From NCBI GenBank assembly GCA_048594885.1, contig JBMDXB010000079.1:54462-118461 (forward strand): 64,000 bases of DNA. The letters are read 5' to 3'. This DNA is from JBMDXB01 sp048594885 (GTDB taxonomy: Bacteria; Acidobacteriota; Vicinamibacteria; Vicinamibacterales; 2-12-FULL-66-21). The position numbers and the translations under genes are program-made. Below are positions 8,691-18,008 of the stretch, in pieces; the stretch's first letter is position 1; each line of letters starts with the position of its first letter. The notes under the pieces were generated by a model. That model was not told the DNA's origin. It searched no databases and saw only the letters and a program-made list of their open reading frames with translations.

Positions 8691-10928
8691 GTGACAGGCC
8701 TCAAGACCATCGGTCATTACCAGATCACCGGCACGCTCGGCGAGGGCGGGATGGGCGTCGTCTACGCCGCGCGAGACACGCGGCTCGATCGCGCCGTTGC
8801 GCTGAAGATGATCCGCCGCGCATCGACGGACCCCGACGCAGCGGAACGTCTGCGCGGTGAAGCGAGAGCCGCCGCGACCGTGAGTCATCCGAACATCTGT
8901 CAGCTCTACGACATCGGCGAGGAGAACGGCGACCTCTTCATCGCGATGGAGTACCTCGACGGCGAGTCGCTTGCGACACGCCTCACACGGGGACCGATTG
9001 ACGTGGACGACGCCGTGCAGATCGCGCTGGCGATGCTCGGCGCGCTCGAGGCGCTCCACGGACGCGGCCTGATCCATCGCGATCTCAAGCCGTCGAACAT
9101 CTTCCTCACGCCGCACGGCGTGAAGTTGCTCGACTTCGGCCTCGCGCGGCCGCTCGCGGCCAGCGACGAGACGCGGCTCACGCAGCCGGGCACGGTGTTC
9201 GGCACGGTACAGTACATGCCGCCGGAGCAGATGCGCGGGCAGCCGGTCGATGCGCGCGCCGACATCTTCTCGGCCGGGGTCGTCCTTTACGAGATGCTCA
9301 TGGGGAGGCCGCCGTTTGGCGGGGCGTCGCTGCCCGACATCGCGCACGCCATCGCCTACGAACAGCCACCCGCGCTTGGCGGTTCCGCCGCCATTGCCGC
9401 GATCGATCGCGTCATTCACAAGGCGATCGCCAAGCGTCCGCAGGACCGCTACGCGTCGGCGCGCGCGATGGCCGACGACCTGCGCGCCGCGACGCCCATC
9501 ACCGACACGACCAACGTCTCGAACCAGGTTCGTCCCATCACGCGGCTGATCGTGCTGCCGTTCCGCGTGCTGCGCGCGGACCCCGACATCGACTTCCTCG
9601 CCTTCAGCCTGTCGGATGCGCTGACGACGTCGCTCTCCGGGCTGGAATCGCTCGTCGTTCGATCGAGCCTGCAGGCGTCGGCGCTCGCGGCCGACGCCGT
9701 CGATCTCGAGAAGATCGCGCAGAAGGCGAACGTCGACGCCGTCCTGAGCGGCACCCTGCTGCGTGCCGACGATCAACTGCGCGTCACGTGCCAGCTCGCA
9801 GAAGTGCCGGGCGGCGCGGTGCTCTGGTCGCAGACGACGCAGACGAGGCTCGGAGACATCTTCCAGCTCCAGGACGCGCTCACCGACCGCATCGTCGAAT
9901 CGCTGTCGGTGCCGCTCAGCGCGCGTGACGAGCGAGCGTTGAAGCGTGACGTGCCGGCGACGGCGAAGGCGTACGAGTTCTACCTGCGCGCCAACCAGGT
10001 CGCGCACAATTCGCGCAACTGGATCGTCGCGCGCGACCTGTACCGGCAATGCCTGGAGGAGGATCCGCGCTATGCGCCTGCGTGGGCGCGACTCGGGCGG
10101 ATCTACCGCGTCGTCGCGCTCTATTCGGACGAAGCCTCGGACGCAAACTACCGTCTTGCCGAAGACGCCTTCGAGCGTGCGCTCGAGCTCAATCCCGATC
10201 TGTCGATCGCGCACAATCTCTACACGCCGGTGGAACTCGAGACGGGACGTCCGCGCCAGGCGATGCTGAGACTGCTGGAGCGCGCGCGAACACGATCAGC
10301 GGATCCGGAGCTGTTCGCCGGACTCGTGCAGGCGTGCCGCTATGCGGGACTCGATCGGCCGGCCATCGCCGCCTACGAGCACGCACGCCGGCTCGACCCG
10401 GACGTCAGGACGGCGGTCGCGCACGCGTATTTCGCGGCCGGCGAGTACGGCAAGGTCATCGAGACGGACCTCGAGGATCCACCGTTCACCAGGGCATTGT
10501 CGCTCGATCTCCTCGGCCGGCGCGATGAGGCCATCGCGCTGCTTCGCCAGTACGTCGTGCCCGGCCTGCCGACGCTGTTTCGATTGATTCTCGAGGGAAC
10601 GATTGCGTTGCTCGAGAAAGACCCGCAATCGGCGCGCGCGGCCGTCGATGCCATGATCGGCAAGTGGCCGCTGCGCGACGCGTGCGCGACCTACTACCTT
10701 GCGCGGTCGCTCGCCTACGGCCAGCATCCGCGCGCCATCGAGATGCTGCGGCGCTCGGTCGAGGGTGGGTTCCACTCGTACTCGCAGTTCATGCGCGATC
10801 CGTGGCTCGACGCCATCAGGCGCGAGCCGGGATTCAAGGAGGTGATCGCGATCGCGCAGCGCGAGTACATGGAGGGCGTTCGCGCCTACGTCGACGCCGG
10901 CGGCGAGCGGATTCTGGGGCAGCCGTGA
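8691..10928 (+). CDS. cytoplasmic Ser/Thr kinase with TolB/FlgO-like domain and TPRs
   Basis: The 745-residue protein carries a complete kinase domain at about 8-265: GEGGMGVVY, Lys39 in VALK, HRDLKPSNIF, DFGLARPL and GTVQYMPPEQMRG. No hydrophobic helix follows, so unlike its neighbours it seems soluble. The middle part (LIVLPFRVLRADPDIDFLAFSLSDAL, seen as VLPFRVL and DFLAFSLSDAL) is the TolB/FlgO-like domain found after many acidobacterial kinases. The C-terminal 300 residues are TPR-like (AYEFYLRANQ, YAPAWARLGRIYR, AFERALELNPDLSIAHN). I chose the GTG at 8691 because a TATAAT at 8664 lies between it and the more upstream TTG. The stop TGA lies inside a palindromic repeat element. Substrate unknown. 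Confidence 0.9.
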   Translation: MTGLKTIGHYQITGTLGEGGMGVVYAARDTRLDRAVALKMIRRASTDPDAAERLRGEARAAATVSHPNICQLYDIGEENGDLFIAMEYLDGESLATRLTRGPIDVDDAVQIALAMLGALEALHGRGLIHRDLKPSNIFLTPHGVKLLDFGLARPLAASDETRLTQPGTVFGTVQYMPPEQMRGQPVDARADIFSAGVVLYEMLMGRPPFGGASLPDIAHAIAYEQPPALGGSAAIAAIDRVIHKAIAKRPQDRYASARAMADDLRAATPITDTTNVSNQVRPITRLIVLPFRVLRADPDIDFLAFSLSDALTTSLSGLESLVVRSSLQASALAADAVDLEKIAQKANVDAVLSGTLLRADDQLRVTCQLAEVPGGAVLWSQTTQTRLGDIFQLQDALTDRIVESLSVPLSARDERALKRDVPATAKAYEFYLRANQVAHNSRNWIVARDLYRQCLEEDPRYAPAWARLGRIYRVVALYSDEASDANYRLAEDAFERALELNPDLSIAHNLYTPVELETGRPRQAMLRLLERARTRSADPELFAGLVQACRYAGLDRPAIAAYEHARRLDPDVRTAVAHAYFAAGEYGKVIETDLEDPPFTRALSLDLLGRRDEAIALLRQYVVPGLPTLFRLILEGTIALLEKDPQSARAAVDAMIGKWPLRDACATYYLARSLAYGQHPRAIEMLRRSVEGGFHSYSQFMRDPWLDAIRREPGFKEVIAIAQREYMEGVRAYVDAGGERILGQP

Positions 10929-10955
10929 TGGCGGAACTGAAGTTCCGCCCTACGG
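10925..10955. repeat. 31-bp palindromic intergenic element, copy 1
   Basis: The core GGCGGAACTGAAGTTCCGCC (10930-10949) is a perfect palindrome with 9-bp arms and a GA centre, flanked by GTGAT and CTACGG. It lies exactly between two convergent genes. The TGA in its left flank is the stop of the kinase, and the TAG read on the minus strand from its right flank is the stop of the ALDH gene. It can form a hairpin in either transcript and may act as a bidirectional terminator. Other copies are at 40974, 41008 and 43875. Confidence 0.8.
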
Positions 10956-12668
10956 ACGCATCGCGGGCAGAGCGATGGCCGGCAGGCGCCACAGCGACGG
11001 CGAGGCCTCGAACGCCGTCGTCCGGCGGCCGGCGATGTGGCCGCGGCGATGCGTCAGGAACCATGCGGGCTTCGGCCACGACGTGAAGGGCCCCCACAAC
11101 ACCGTCTTCAACGGCTTCTCGCACATCAGCGTGTTGTGGACGAAGCCGATTCCGCTGCCGATGTCCTCGAGCGTGTGTCCGGGATGGGCGCCCCACGGCG
11201 CGTTGCCGAGGACGAAGCTCATTGCCGACCAGTGGTTGATCGCGACGGTGCCGTACCGCAGCGCCGCGACCGCGCGATCGAGCGCCCCTCCAAGACGCCC
11301 CCGCGACGCAGGGCTGATGACGATGCCCATGCTGAGCGTGCCGAACAGGCGCTCGTTGCAGAAGCGCACCGCTGCATCCAGGAACTCACCATCGTCTGCG
11401 GCGTCGAGCGGCGCTTCGACGAGCACCGGCGACCACGCCTCGTCGGCGAAGGCGATGTGATCGGCGTCGACGCCGGAGAGGACGACGGACGTCAAGGATC
11501 GGGAAATGGGGACACCCACCGTTTTCAGGAACTGACACTGACGAAAACGGAGGGCGTCCCCATTTCCCGCTGCGAAACGCTCGTATTTGTCCACCGACCC
11601 TGGGTAATACGCAAGCCGCGGCGGTTGCTGCGAGAGGAGAGCGGCAACACGATCGAGCAACGCCTGCCGCTGCGGCCAGCGCCGTGACGTGACGAGCACC
11701 CTCGCCGTCGTGCACGTGACCGACGCGCTGTGTACCACCATGGTCGCCACGTACTCCGCGTAATACTGCAGCGCGGCGTCCGACCATTCGCCTGGCACGA
11801 CGATCGTCGGCGTCACGCATCCGAGCTCGCTCGTGATGCGCTTCGTGAGCTTCGGCGAGCGTGAGCCGCGGCGACGGGCCTGCTCCTCCGGCGTATCGCC
11901 CCAGACAATGCGATCGTGGACGGCCGTCGATCCGGTCATGTGCACCTCGTCGACGGCGCCGTGGTGGATGAGCTGCTGCCCCTCGGCCGCGTCGCCGTAG
12001 ACGATACGCAGGTAGCCTGCGCGGACGAGCGGATCGAGCGCTCCCTCCCAGAGCGGACCGAGATAGTCGTTCACCGGGTGCATCTTCAGCACGACGACGG
12101 CGTTCTCGACGAGAAGCTTGTAAAGGACGTCGGTCGGCGCGATGCTCGCGATGTTGCCCGCGCCGAGCACGAGCGCCACTCGCCCGTCGCGCCGCTTGCC
12201 TCGATACGTGACGGCCATCGTCTCGCGCAGGTTGCGCTCGTCGACTTCCGGCTGCATCCACACGTCGACGCGCGTGCCCGGATACATGACGCGCTCGAAG
12301 ACGGCCTGCGGAAAGACGGTGACGGCGAGCTCCCCTGTCGCCGCGCGATGAATCGAGCGTGCATCGAGCGCGGGATGCCCGGTGCGATTGACCGCGTCGA
12401 GCGTCTCGATGAGCAGGCGGATCTGGCGGATCACGGCGAGCGGACCGGACATCCATTCCTCGCCGGCCGCAGGCGACTGCGGGTCGAGTCCCTTCGCCTG
12501 ACATCCAGCGTGGACAACTGCTTCGGACGTCCGCAGCGAGCCGTCGAGGCACTGGCGAAGCAGCTCGATGCGGCTGCCAACTGGCACCCGCACCCACTCC
12601 TGCTTATGGGTGGCGACCGTTTCGACCGCCTCGTCCAGTTCGCGAGCGCTGGTGGGCGGCCGCGGCAT
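10950..12668 (-). CDS. aldehyde dehydrogenase superfamily enzyme (acyl-CoA reductase-like)
   Basis: The 572-residue enzyme has an ALDH-type cofactor and catalytic core: VALVLGAGNIASIAPTDVLYKL, seen as GAGNIASIAP, then AVVVLKMHP, VHMTGSTAVHD, the general-base Glu in SELGCVTP, and the catalytic Cys in SVTCTTARVLV. It should oxidise an aldehyde or reduce an acyl-CoA with NAD(P), but the substrate is not readable. At about residues 370-395 the protein is interrupted by a peptide (GDALRFRQCQFLKTVGVPIS) encoded by a 68-bp inverted repeat, a probable in-frame insertion. The ATG at 12668 shares its A with the stop of the upstream TPP enzyme gene (TGATG), so the two are coupled and probably act in one pathway. 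The stop codon comes from a palindromic element. Confidence 0.85.
   Translation of the reverse strand: MPRPPTSARELDEAVETVATHKQEWVRVPVGSRIELLRQCLDGSLRTSEAVVHAGCQAKGLDPQSPAAGEEWMSGPLAVIRQIRLLIETLDAVNRTGHPALDARSIHRAATGELAVTVFPQAVFERVMYPGTRVDVWMQPEVDERNLRETMAVTYRGKRRDGRVALVLGAGNIASIAPTDVLYKLLVENAVVVLKMHPVNDYLGPLWEGALDPLVRAGYLRIVYGDAAEGQQLIHHGAVDEVHMTGSTAVHDRIVWGDTPEEQARRRGSRSPKLTKRITSELGCVTPTIVVPGEWSDAALQYYAEYVATMVVHSASVTCTTARVLVTSRRWPQRQALLDRVAALLSQQPPRLAYYPGSVDKYERFAAGNGDALRFRQCQFLKTVGVPISRSLTSVVLSGVDADHIAFADEAWSPVLVEAPLDAADDGEFLDAAVRFCNERLFGTLSMGIVISPASRGRLGGALDRAVAALRYGTVAINHWSAMSFVLGNAPWGAHPGHTLEDIGSGIGFVHNTLMCEKPLKTVLWGPFTSWPKPAWFLTHRRGHIAGRRTTAFEASPSLWRLPAIALPAMRP
11501..11568. repeat. 68-bp near-perfect inverted repeat inside the ALDH gene (REP/MITE-like)
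   Basis: Left arm 11501-11526 and right arm 11543-11568 pair at 24 of 26 positions around a 16-base loop. The outer 13 bases (GGGAAATGGGGAC / GTCCCCATTTCCC) and the inner 8 (CCGTTTTC / GAAAACGG) pair perfectly. The sequence resembles the GGGGACNNTCCCC-ATTTCCC class of mobile palindromes (REP or small non-autonomous elements). It lies wholly inside the coding sequence and does not break the frame. No second copy is seen in the window. Confidence 0.75.
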
Positions 12669-14416
12669 CAGCGCTCCCGCGAGCGCCCGGATACCGCTCC
12701 GGTCAGGTGTCGCAGTGCGGCCCGGCCGATGACGCGCATCCGATCGCCGAACGGCAGCCGCCGCAGGTGGGTTGCGACGACGCCGCGCGTGAAGTACGTC
12801 TTCTGCGAGTAGTCGATGGCGATCTCGACGACGACGGCGCGGCCGGCACGCGATGCCGTCAACGCGCGGCCGAGCACGTCGTCGAGGACGGCGTCGGTGG
12901 CGGCGAGCAGGAACTCCGCGTTGACGGCCGCCGCGAACGACTCGAGGCGGAACGGCGGCAGCACGCTGCACGTGTCGCGGTCGAGCGACGTGCGCTGGAA
13001 CTGGGCGATTTGCGCGAGCTCGCCGTCGCGCAGCACGCAGACGAGCGGCGCAAAGCCGAGCGCCGACGCGGTGAGAATCTCGAGGCCGGTCATGAGCAGC
13101 GCGCCGTCGCCGGCGAGCGCGATGACGTCGCGATCCGGATTGGCGAGCTTCGCGCCGATCGCCGCCGGTACCGCGTAGCCCATACACGAGTAGTCGATCG
13201 GGCCGATGAACCGCCGCGGCGCGTCGAGGCGCAGATGCTCCATGGCGAGGAACGTGCCGTTGCCGCTGTCGGTCGCGTAGATCGCCTGCGGAGCGAGCCG
13301 CTGCAGCGCGTCGAAGAACGCGGCGGGCGTCACCCGATCGCGGCTGCGCTCACGTCGCCGCTCGTCCTCGACCTGCCGGTGGCCGTGCGCAATCGTCCGC
13401 GACGGGTCGTCCGCCCCGACGGTCGAAGCCACCATCGGCAGCAGCTCGCGCACGAATTCCGTCGCGTCTGAAGCGATGCCGATACGCGCGTGGAAGTTGC
13501 GGTTCAGCACGTCCGGGTTGATGTCGACGTGCACGAGGTTTGCGGGCGGCGTGAAGCCGTAGCTCGCCGTGCCCACCTCGGAGAAACGGCAGCCGATCGC
13601 CAGCATCGCGTCGGCGCGATCGGTGATTTCCCGAACGAATGGCGGCGCCGATCGGCCGAGCCCGTTCCACAGCCACAGCGGGTGGCGCTCGGGAAAGACG
13701 CCCTTGCCTTGAATCGTCGTCGCCATGGGAGCGCGCAGTCGCTCGGCGAGCTGGACGAGGAGGGGCCCGGCCGCTGTGGCGCCGGCGCCGACGTACAAAA
13801 GAGGATGCCGCGCGGCCCCGAGGAGGTCAGCCACGGCGCGCACGTCCGCCGGATATGGACGTGGCGCCGGCACGGCTGGCGTGTCGTAGCGCGGATCCGC
13901 ATCTTCGTCGGTCGTCAGCAGATACAGTTCGGCGGGGATTTCGACGGCGACGGGCGCCGGCGTTCCGGCAGTCGCCAGGTCGAACGCGCGGCGAACCATC
14001 GCGTAGATCTCGCCGGCCGACTGCGGACGCAGCAGGGCCTTCGTGACCGGCCGCAGCAGCGCCGATTGATCGATGTCGTGGAGCTGGAAGGCCCGGCCGG
14101 TGTCGGATCGGATGCCACACGCGAGGACGACGATCGGCACGTTGTCCATGAACGCTTCGGCGATGCCGGACAACGCATGCGTCACACCCGCGCCGGGAAC
14201 GAGGTTCACGACGCCGATCGTGCCCGACGTGCGCGACACCCCGTCGGCCATGAACGAGGCGCTCTGCTCGTCGGTGACCAGGATGGGCGTGACGCGCTCC
14301 GATCGATCCAGCGCGTCGTACAGCTCGATGTTATGGGTGCCGGGAATGCCGAAGGTGAACCGCGCGCCGGCATCGGCCAGCGCGCGGACGACGAGGTCGG
14401 AGCCGCGAACGCGCAT
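12668..14416 (-). CDS. thiamine pyrophosphate-dependent enzyme (acetolactate synthase-like)
   Basis: The 582-residue protein has the three-domain layout of the acetohydroxyacid synthase/2-oxoacid decarboxylase superfamily. The PYR domain carries the catalytic Glu in LVTDEQSASFMADG, and PGAGVTHALSGIAEAF follows. The central domain has LLYVGAGAT. The C-terminal PP domain has the TPP motif GDGALLMTGLEILTA followed by VCVLRDGELAQIAQF. The usual Asn of the motif is replaced by the RDGE form common in uncharacterised members. The family alone does not tell synthase from decarboxylase. Translation of the downstream ALDH gene is coupled (TGATG), which fits a decarboxylase feeding an aldehyde or acyl unit to that enzyme (inference). 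No regulatory small subunit is adjacent. Start ATG 14416, 15 bases after a possible TACGAT -10. Confidence 0.87.
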   Translation of the reverse strand: MRVRGSDLVVRALADAGARFTFGIPGTHNIELYDALDRSERVTPILVTDEQSASFMADGVSRTSGTIGVVNLVPGAGVTHALSGIAEAFMDNVPIVVLACGIRSDTGRAFQLHDIDQSALLRPVTKALLRPQSAGEIYAMVRRAFDLATAGTPAPVAVEIPAELYLLTTDEDADPRYDTPAVPAPRPYPADVRAVADLLGAARHPLLYVGAGATAAGPLLVQLAERLRAPMATTIQGKGVFPERHPLWLWNGLGRSAPPFVREITDRADAMLAIGCRFSEVGTASYGFTPPANLVHVDINPDVLNRNFHARIGIASDATEFVRELLPMVASTVGADDPSRTIAHGHRQVEDERRRERSRDRVTPAAFFDALQRLAPQAIYATDSGNGTFLAMEHLRLDAPRRFIGPIDYSCMGYAVPAAIGAKLANPDRDVIALAGDGALLMTGLEILTASALGFAPLVCVLRDGELAQIAQFQRTSLDRDTCSVLPPFRLESFAAAVNAEFLLAATDAVLDDVLGRALTASRAGRAVVVEIAIDYSQKTYFTRGVVATHLRRLPFGDRMRVIGRAALRHLTGAVSGRSRER

Positions 14417-14581
14417 ATCAGCCGCAGGAGCATCGTATCGCAATCGCGAGCGGGGCCGCCGCCGGCTGCCTGCCGGCGCGGCGCAATGCGGTAGAATGCG
14501 CATTCCCCAACTGCAGGTAGCGCCGGGTGTCCGTCGTGCGCCCGGGAGTATTGTGGCGATCAACTCAGGGAGAAGCCGCAC

Positions 14582-15484
14582 ATGATCCGTCTCCGCTTGG
14601 CTGCTTTGATGATTCCGATCTTCATGACCACGCCGCTCTCGGCGCAGCAGGACGCCGAGGGCTGCAAGGACCATCCGCTGTTCAACCGGCTGCCGAACTT
14701 CGTCATCACGAACTGCGAATCGAGCCAGTTCGATCTCAAGCGCTTTCCGCAGGGGCCGCTGAAGGAAAACGCCGAAGGAGAGAAACGCGCAAAGCCCGTG
14801 GAAATCGAGGGGCCGACCTGGAAGATCGACTACGAGCTCAAGGAAGGGGCGACGCGGCCGAGCGCGCTTCAAATCATGCGCAACTTCCAGGCGGCGGCAA
14901 AGAAGGCGGGCGCCGCCATCGAGGGTGAGTACCCCGGCTGGTGCCCGGGCATGCTCGATGAATCGCTGAGCGTGGGCAACGGCTGTATGCACCATGGCGT
15001 CACGATGCGATTCACCAAGGCCAACAAGGAAGTCTGGGCCTACGTGCAGGCCGGCGGCGACGGAGAACGCTACGAACTGGTCGTCTCGGAGCGAGAGGCG
15101 ATGAAGCAGGAGATCGTCGCCAACGAACTGGTGGACAAGATCGACAAGGACGGCTTCGTCGCGCTCTACATCAACTTCGACACCGGCAAAGCGACGATCA
15201 AGCAGGATTCGAACGAGATACTGGACAAGGCCGCGGAGGCGCTGAAGAGCGCGTCCGCGCTCAAGATCGAGGTCGGCGGTCACACGGACAACGTCGGCAC
15301 GCCGGCGGCGAACCTGAAGCTGTCCGAGGATCGCGCGAAGGCGGTCGCCGCGGCGCTCGTGGCGCGCGGCGTCGAGGCATCGCGGCTGACGGCGAAGGGC
15401 TACGGCCAGTCCAATCCCGTTGCCGATAACCGCGCGGAAGACGGCCGGGCGAAGAACCGCCGCGTCGAGCTGACGAAGCGGTAG
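14582..15484 (+). CDS. OmpA family protein with N-terminal DUF-like domain
   Basis: The 300-residue protein has a signal peptide (MIRLRLAALMIPIFMTTPLSAQQ). A globular region of about 160 residues with a Cys-containing N-terminus (CKDHPLF, ITNCESS) follows, then a C-terminal OmpA-like peptidoglycan-binding domain (residues 190-300: ALYINFDTGKATI, VGGHTDN, LSEDRAKAV, GYGQSNP, NRRVEL). The NFDTGKA and NRRVEL blocks match the family. It should tether the outer membrane or a periplasmic complex to peptidoglycan. AGGGAG lies about 7 bases before the ATG. Upstream, a TAGAAT (14492-14497) overlaps the 12-base palindrome GAATGCGCATTC and may be the promoter region. It runs in the same direction as the ADOP permease gene but is separated by 51 bases. 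Confidence 0.88.
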   Translation: MIRLRLAALMIPIFMTTPLSAQQDAEGCKDHPLFNRLPNFVITNCESSQFDLKRFPQGPLKENAEGEKRAKPVEIEGPTWKIDYELKEGATRPSALQIMRNFQAAAKKAGAAIEGEYPGWCPGMLDESLSVGNGCMHHGVTMRFTKANKEVWAYVQAGGDGERYELVVSEREAMKQEIVANELVDKIDKDGFVALYINFDTGKATIKQDSNEILDKAAEALKSASALKIEVGGHTDNVGTPAANLKLSEDRAKAVAAALVARGVEASRLTAKGYGQSNPVADNRAEDGRAKNRRVELTKR

Positions 15485-15535
15485 CCCCTCGTAAACCTCT
15501 GCTGCCGGTACGCGTAATGAAGGATCAGGGGACCG

Positions 15536-17977
15536 ATGCACTCCATCGCCCAGGACATCCGCTACGCCGCCCGAGCGATGCGCCGCCATGCCGTGGTCAC
15601 GCTCATCGCGGTGCTGTCGCTTGCCGCGGGCATCGGGCCCAACGCCGCCATCTTCAGCGTCATCGACGCGATCGGCTTCCGCCCGCTCGCGATTGACGAT
15701 CCTGAGGGTCTGATCCGCCTCGACAGCTACGACGCGCACAACCGCCAGGGCGACGTGGCGTTTCCCGACTACGCGGACGTCCGCGCGCACACGACGCTGT
15801 TCGCGGATCTCGCCGCGTGGGGGTTCGGCATGGCGGGCGTCAGCGGCGGCGATCAGCCGCCGTCGATCGCGATGACCGCGGCCGCGTCCGACCGGCTGTT
15901 CCCGCTGCTCGGCATCACGGCCGCCGCTGGCCGGATGTTCCGCGCCGACGAAGTGACGGAAGTGACCGCGGCACAGGTGGCGCTGATCAGCGACGAGTAC
16001 TGGACGCGGCGCTTCGGCCGCTCGGTCGACGCGATCAACTCGACGATCCGTCTGAACACGCTCGACTACACGATCGTCGGCGTGCTGCCGGCGAGCTTCA
16101 CGAGCCTCGATCCGCTGTTCGCGCCGGACATCTGGGTGCCTCTCGGCGCCGAGCCGGGGCCGCAGCGGACGCGCCATCCGCGCGATCGGCGGTCGGTCCG
16201 CGTCTTCGCGCGGCTGCGCGAGGGAGCGACCCTCGAGCAGGCGCAGGCGGAGCTCGACGCGCTCAATGCGCATCTGGCAAAGACGTATCCGGCGACGAAC
16301 GCCAATCGGCGGCTCGCGATCCAGTACGAGGCGGCGGCTCGGCACCGCCGGACGCTGCCAATCGCCATCGCGCTCCTCATCATCCCAGCGCTCGTCCTGC
16401 TGATCGCGTGCGCGAACGTCGCAGGCCTGCTGATCGGCCGCGCATCGGCGCGGCGCTCGGAAGTCGCCGTGCGCCTCGCGCTCGGCGCGGGCAGGTGGCG
16501 GCTGGTCCGCCAGTTCCTCACCGAAAGTACGGTGCTGGCGCTCGTCGCCGGCGGTGCCGGGCTGCTCCTTGGCTATTGGCTGATCCGGCTGCTGCCGGCG
16601 CTCATCCCGCCGTTGCCGCTCCGTCTCGGCATCGAGTTCCGCCTCGACGCGCGCGCGGCCGCCTTCACGCTGCTCGTCACGATGATCGCGGTGCCGATCT
16701 TCGGCCTCGCGCCGGCATTCTTCGCGTCGAAGGCGAACATTCTCCCTGTGCTCAAGAGCGGCGGCGCCGACGGTACCCGGCTGCGCCGGTTCACGCTTCG
16801 GAACGTGCTGACGGTCGGCCAGATCGCCGCGTCGCTCGTGCTCCTGATGCTCTCCGGACTGCTCGTCCGCAGCTTCCTGAACAGCAGCCAGATCGACGCG
16901 GGCTTCATACAGCGCCCGATGATCCTGTCGACGATCGCGCCCGGCGTGCTCGGCTACGACGGACAGCGGAGCCGGACGTTCATGCGACAGTTGCTCGATC
17001 GTCTCGCCGCGCAGCCGTCGGTCGAGTCGGCGACGCTCGCGCGGCACATGCCGCTCAATCAGTTGTTCGGCAGCGGCGGCACGCAAAAGGTGGGCATTCC
17101 CGGGCAAACCTCTCCGGCAGGCGAGCCGCTGCGCGTCCCCTACAACAGCGTCGAGCAGAACTACTTCGAGACGATGGGCATCCGCATCGTTCGCGGACGC
17201 GCGTTCACCTCCGCCGATCGCTGGCCCGGCACGGCGGTCGTCCTCATCAACGAGACGATGGCGAAGCGTTACTGGCCGGACGAGGATCCGATCGGCCGCT
17301 GGATCGACCTCCTCGATCGTCAAGAGGCCGAACGCCGCCGCTGCCAGATCGTCGGCATCGTCAAGGACGGCAAATATCTGCGGCTGGGCGAGGATCCGGC
17401 GCCGTATCTCTACGTGCCGTACGAGCAGCAGCCGCCCGGGGAGGTCACGATCATCGTCCGCACGCGCGGGCCCGAGGCGGCCGCGATGGACGATTTCCGC
17501 GCCGCCGTGCGCGCGGTGGATCCGGCGATGCCGGCGATGCAGATCATCACACTGCGGGAACACATGCGGATGGCACTGATGTTCGAACGCCTCTCCGCCA
17601 TCGTCGTCGGCACGCTCGGCAGCCTTGCGCTGCTGCTGTCGCTCGTCGGGTTGTATGGCGTGATCTCTTATGTCGCGGCGCGACGGACGCGGGAGATCGG
17701 CATTCGCATGGCGCTCGGCGCGATGCCGTCAGATGTGCTGCGGCAGGTCGTGCGGCACGGCGGCGCGTTCGCGGGTGTCGGGATCGGCATCGGGCTCGCG
17801 GCCGGCGCGGGCGCTGCGCGTCTGCTGAGCAGCGTGCTCTACGGCGTCAGCGCCTACGATCCAGCGACCTATGCGGCGACCTGCGCGCTCGTGATGACGG
17901 TGGCCCTCGCCGCAGCGTACTTTCCCGCGCGGCGCGCCGCGCGCATCGATCCGATCCAGGCGCTCCGATCCGAATAA
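15536..17977 (+). CDS. ADOP-type ABC transporter permease (MacB/FtsX fold)
   Basis: The 813-residue membrane protein begins with the ADOP signature (QDIRYAARAMRRHAVVTLIAVLSLAAGIG, seen as DIRYAARAMRR and LSLAAGIGPNAAIFSV). It contains a MacB-like periplasmic domain (residues 50-260), a FtsX domain (about 270-410), a second periplasmic domain and a second FtsX domain (about 690-810, ending ARRAARIDPIQALRSE). Such duplicated permeases are expanded in Acidobacteria and probably work with separate MacB-type ATPases in export or mechanotransmission; no ATPase gene lies here. AGGGGA precedes the ATG. The usual GIGANTAIF motif reads GIGPNAAIF. The sulfatase gene follows after 31 bases, so the two may be co-transcribed. 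Confidence 0.93.
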   Translation: MHSIAQDIRYAARAMRRHAVVTLIAVLSLAAGIGPNAAIFSVIDAIGFRPLAIDDPEGLIRLDSYDAHNRQGDVAFPDYADVRAHTTLFADLAAWGFGMAGVSGGDQPPSIAMTAAASDRLFPLLGITAAAGRMFRADEVTEVTAAQVALISDEYWTRRFGRSVDAINSTIRLNTLDYTIVGVLPASFTSLDPLFAPDIWVPLGAEPGPQRTRHPRDRRSVRVFARLREGATLEQAQAELDALNAHLAKTYPATNANRRLAIQYEAAARHRRTLPIAIALLIIPALVLLIACANVAGLLIGRASARRSEVAVRLALGAGRWRLVRQFLTESTVLALVAGGAGLLLGYWLIRLLPALIPPLPLRLGIEFRLDARAAAFTLLVTMIAVPIFGLAPAFFASKANILPVLKSGGADGTRLRRFTLRNVLTVGQIAASLVLLMLSGLLVRSFLNSSQIDAGFIQRPMILSTIAPGVLGYDGQRSRTFMRQLLDRLAAQPSVESATLARHMPLNQLFGSGGTQKVGIPGQTSPAGEPLRVPYNSVEQNYFETMGIRIVRGRAFTSADRWPGTAVVLINETMAKRYWPDEDPIGRWIDLLDRQEAERRRCQIVGIVKDGKYLRLGEDPAPYLYVPYEQQPPGEVTIIVRTRGPEAAAMDDFRAAVRAVDPAMPAMQIITLREHMRMALMFERLSAIVVGTLGSLALLLSLVGLYGVISYVAARRTREIGIRMALGAMPSDVLRQVVRHGGAFAGVGIGIGLAAGAGAARLLSSVLYGVSAYDPATYAATCALVMTVALAAAYFPARRAARIDPIQALRSE

Positions 17978-18008
17978 GTTGCTCCGCACGGGCGCCGTAG
18001 GGTCGATA

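Noticed and set aside
12668..17563. A 1631-codon open frame on the minus strand
   Set aside because: Only its last 583 codons (12668-14416) look like protein, the TPP enzyme. The rest is the opposite strand of the OmpA and ADOP genes and has Arg/Ala-rich, non-protein-like content.
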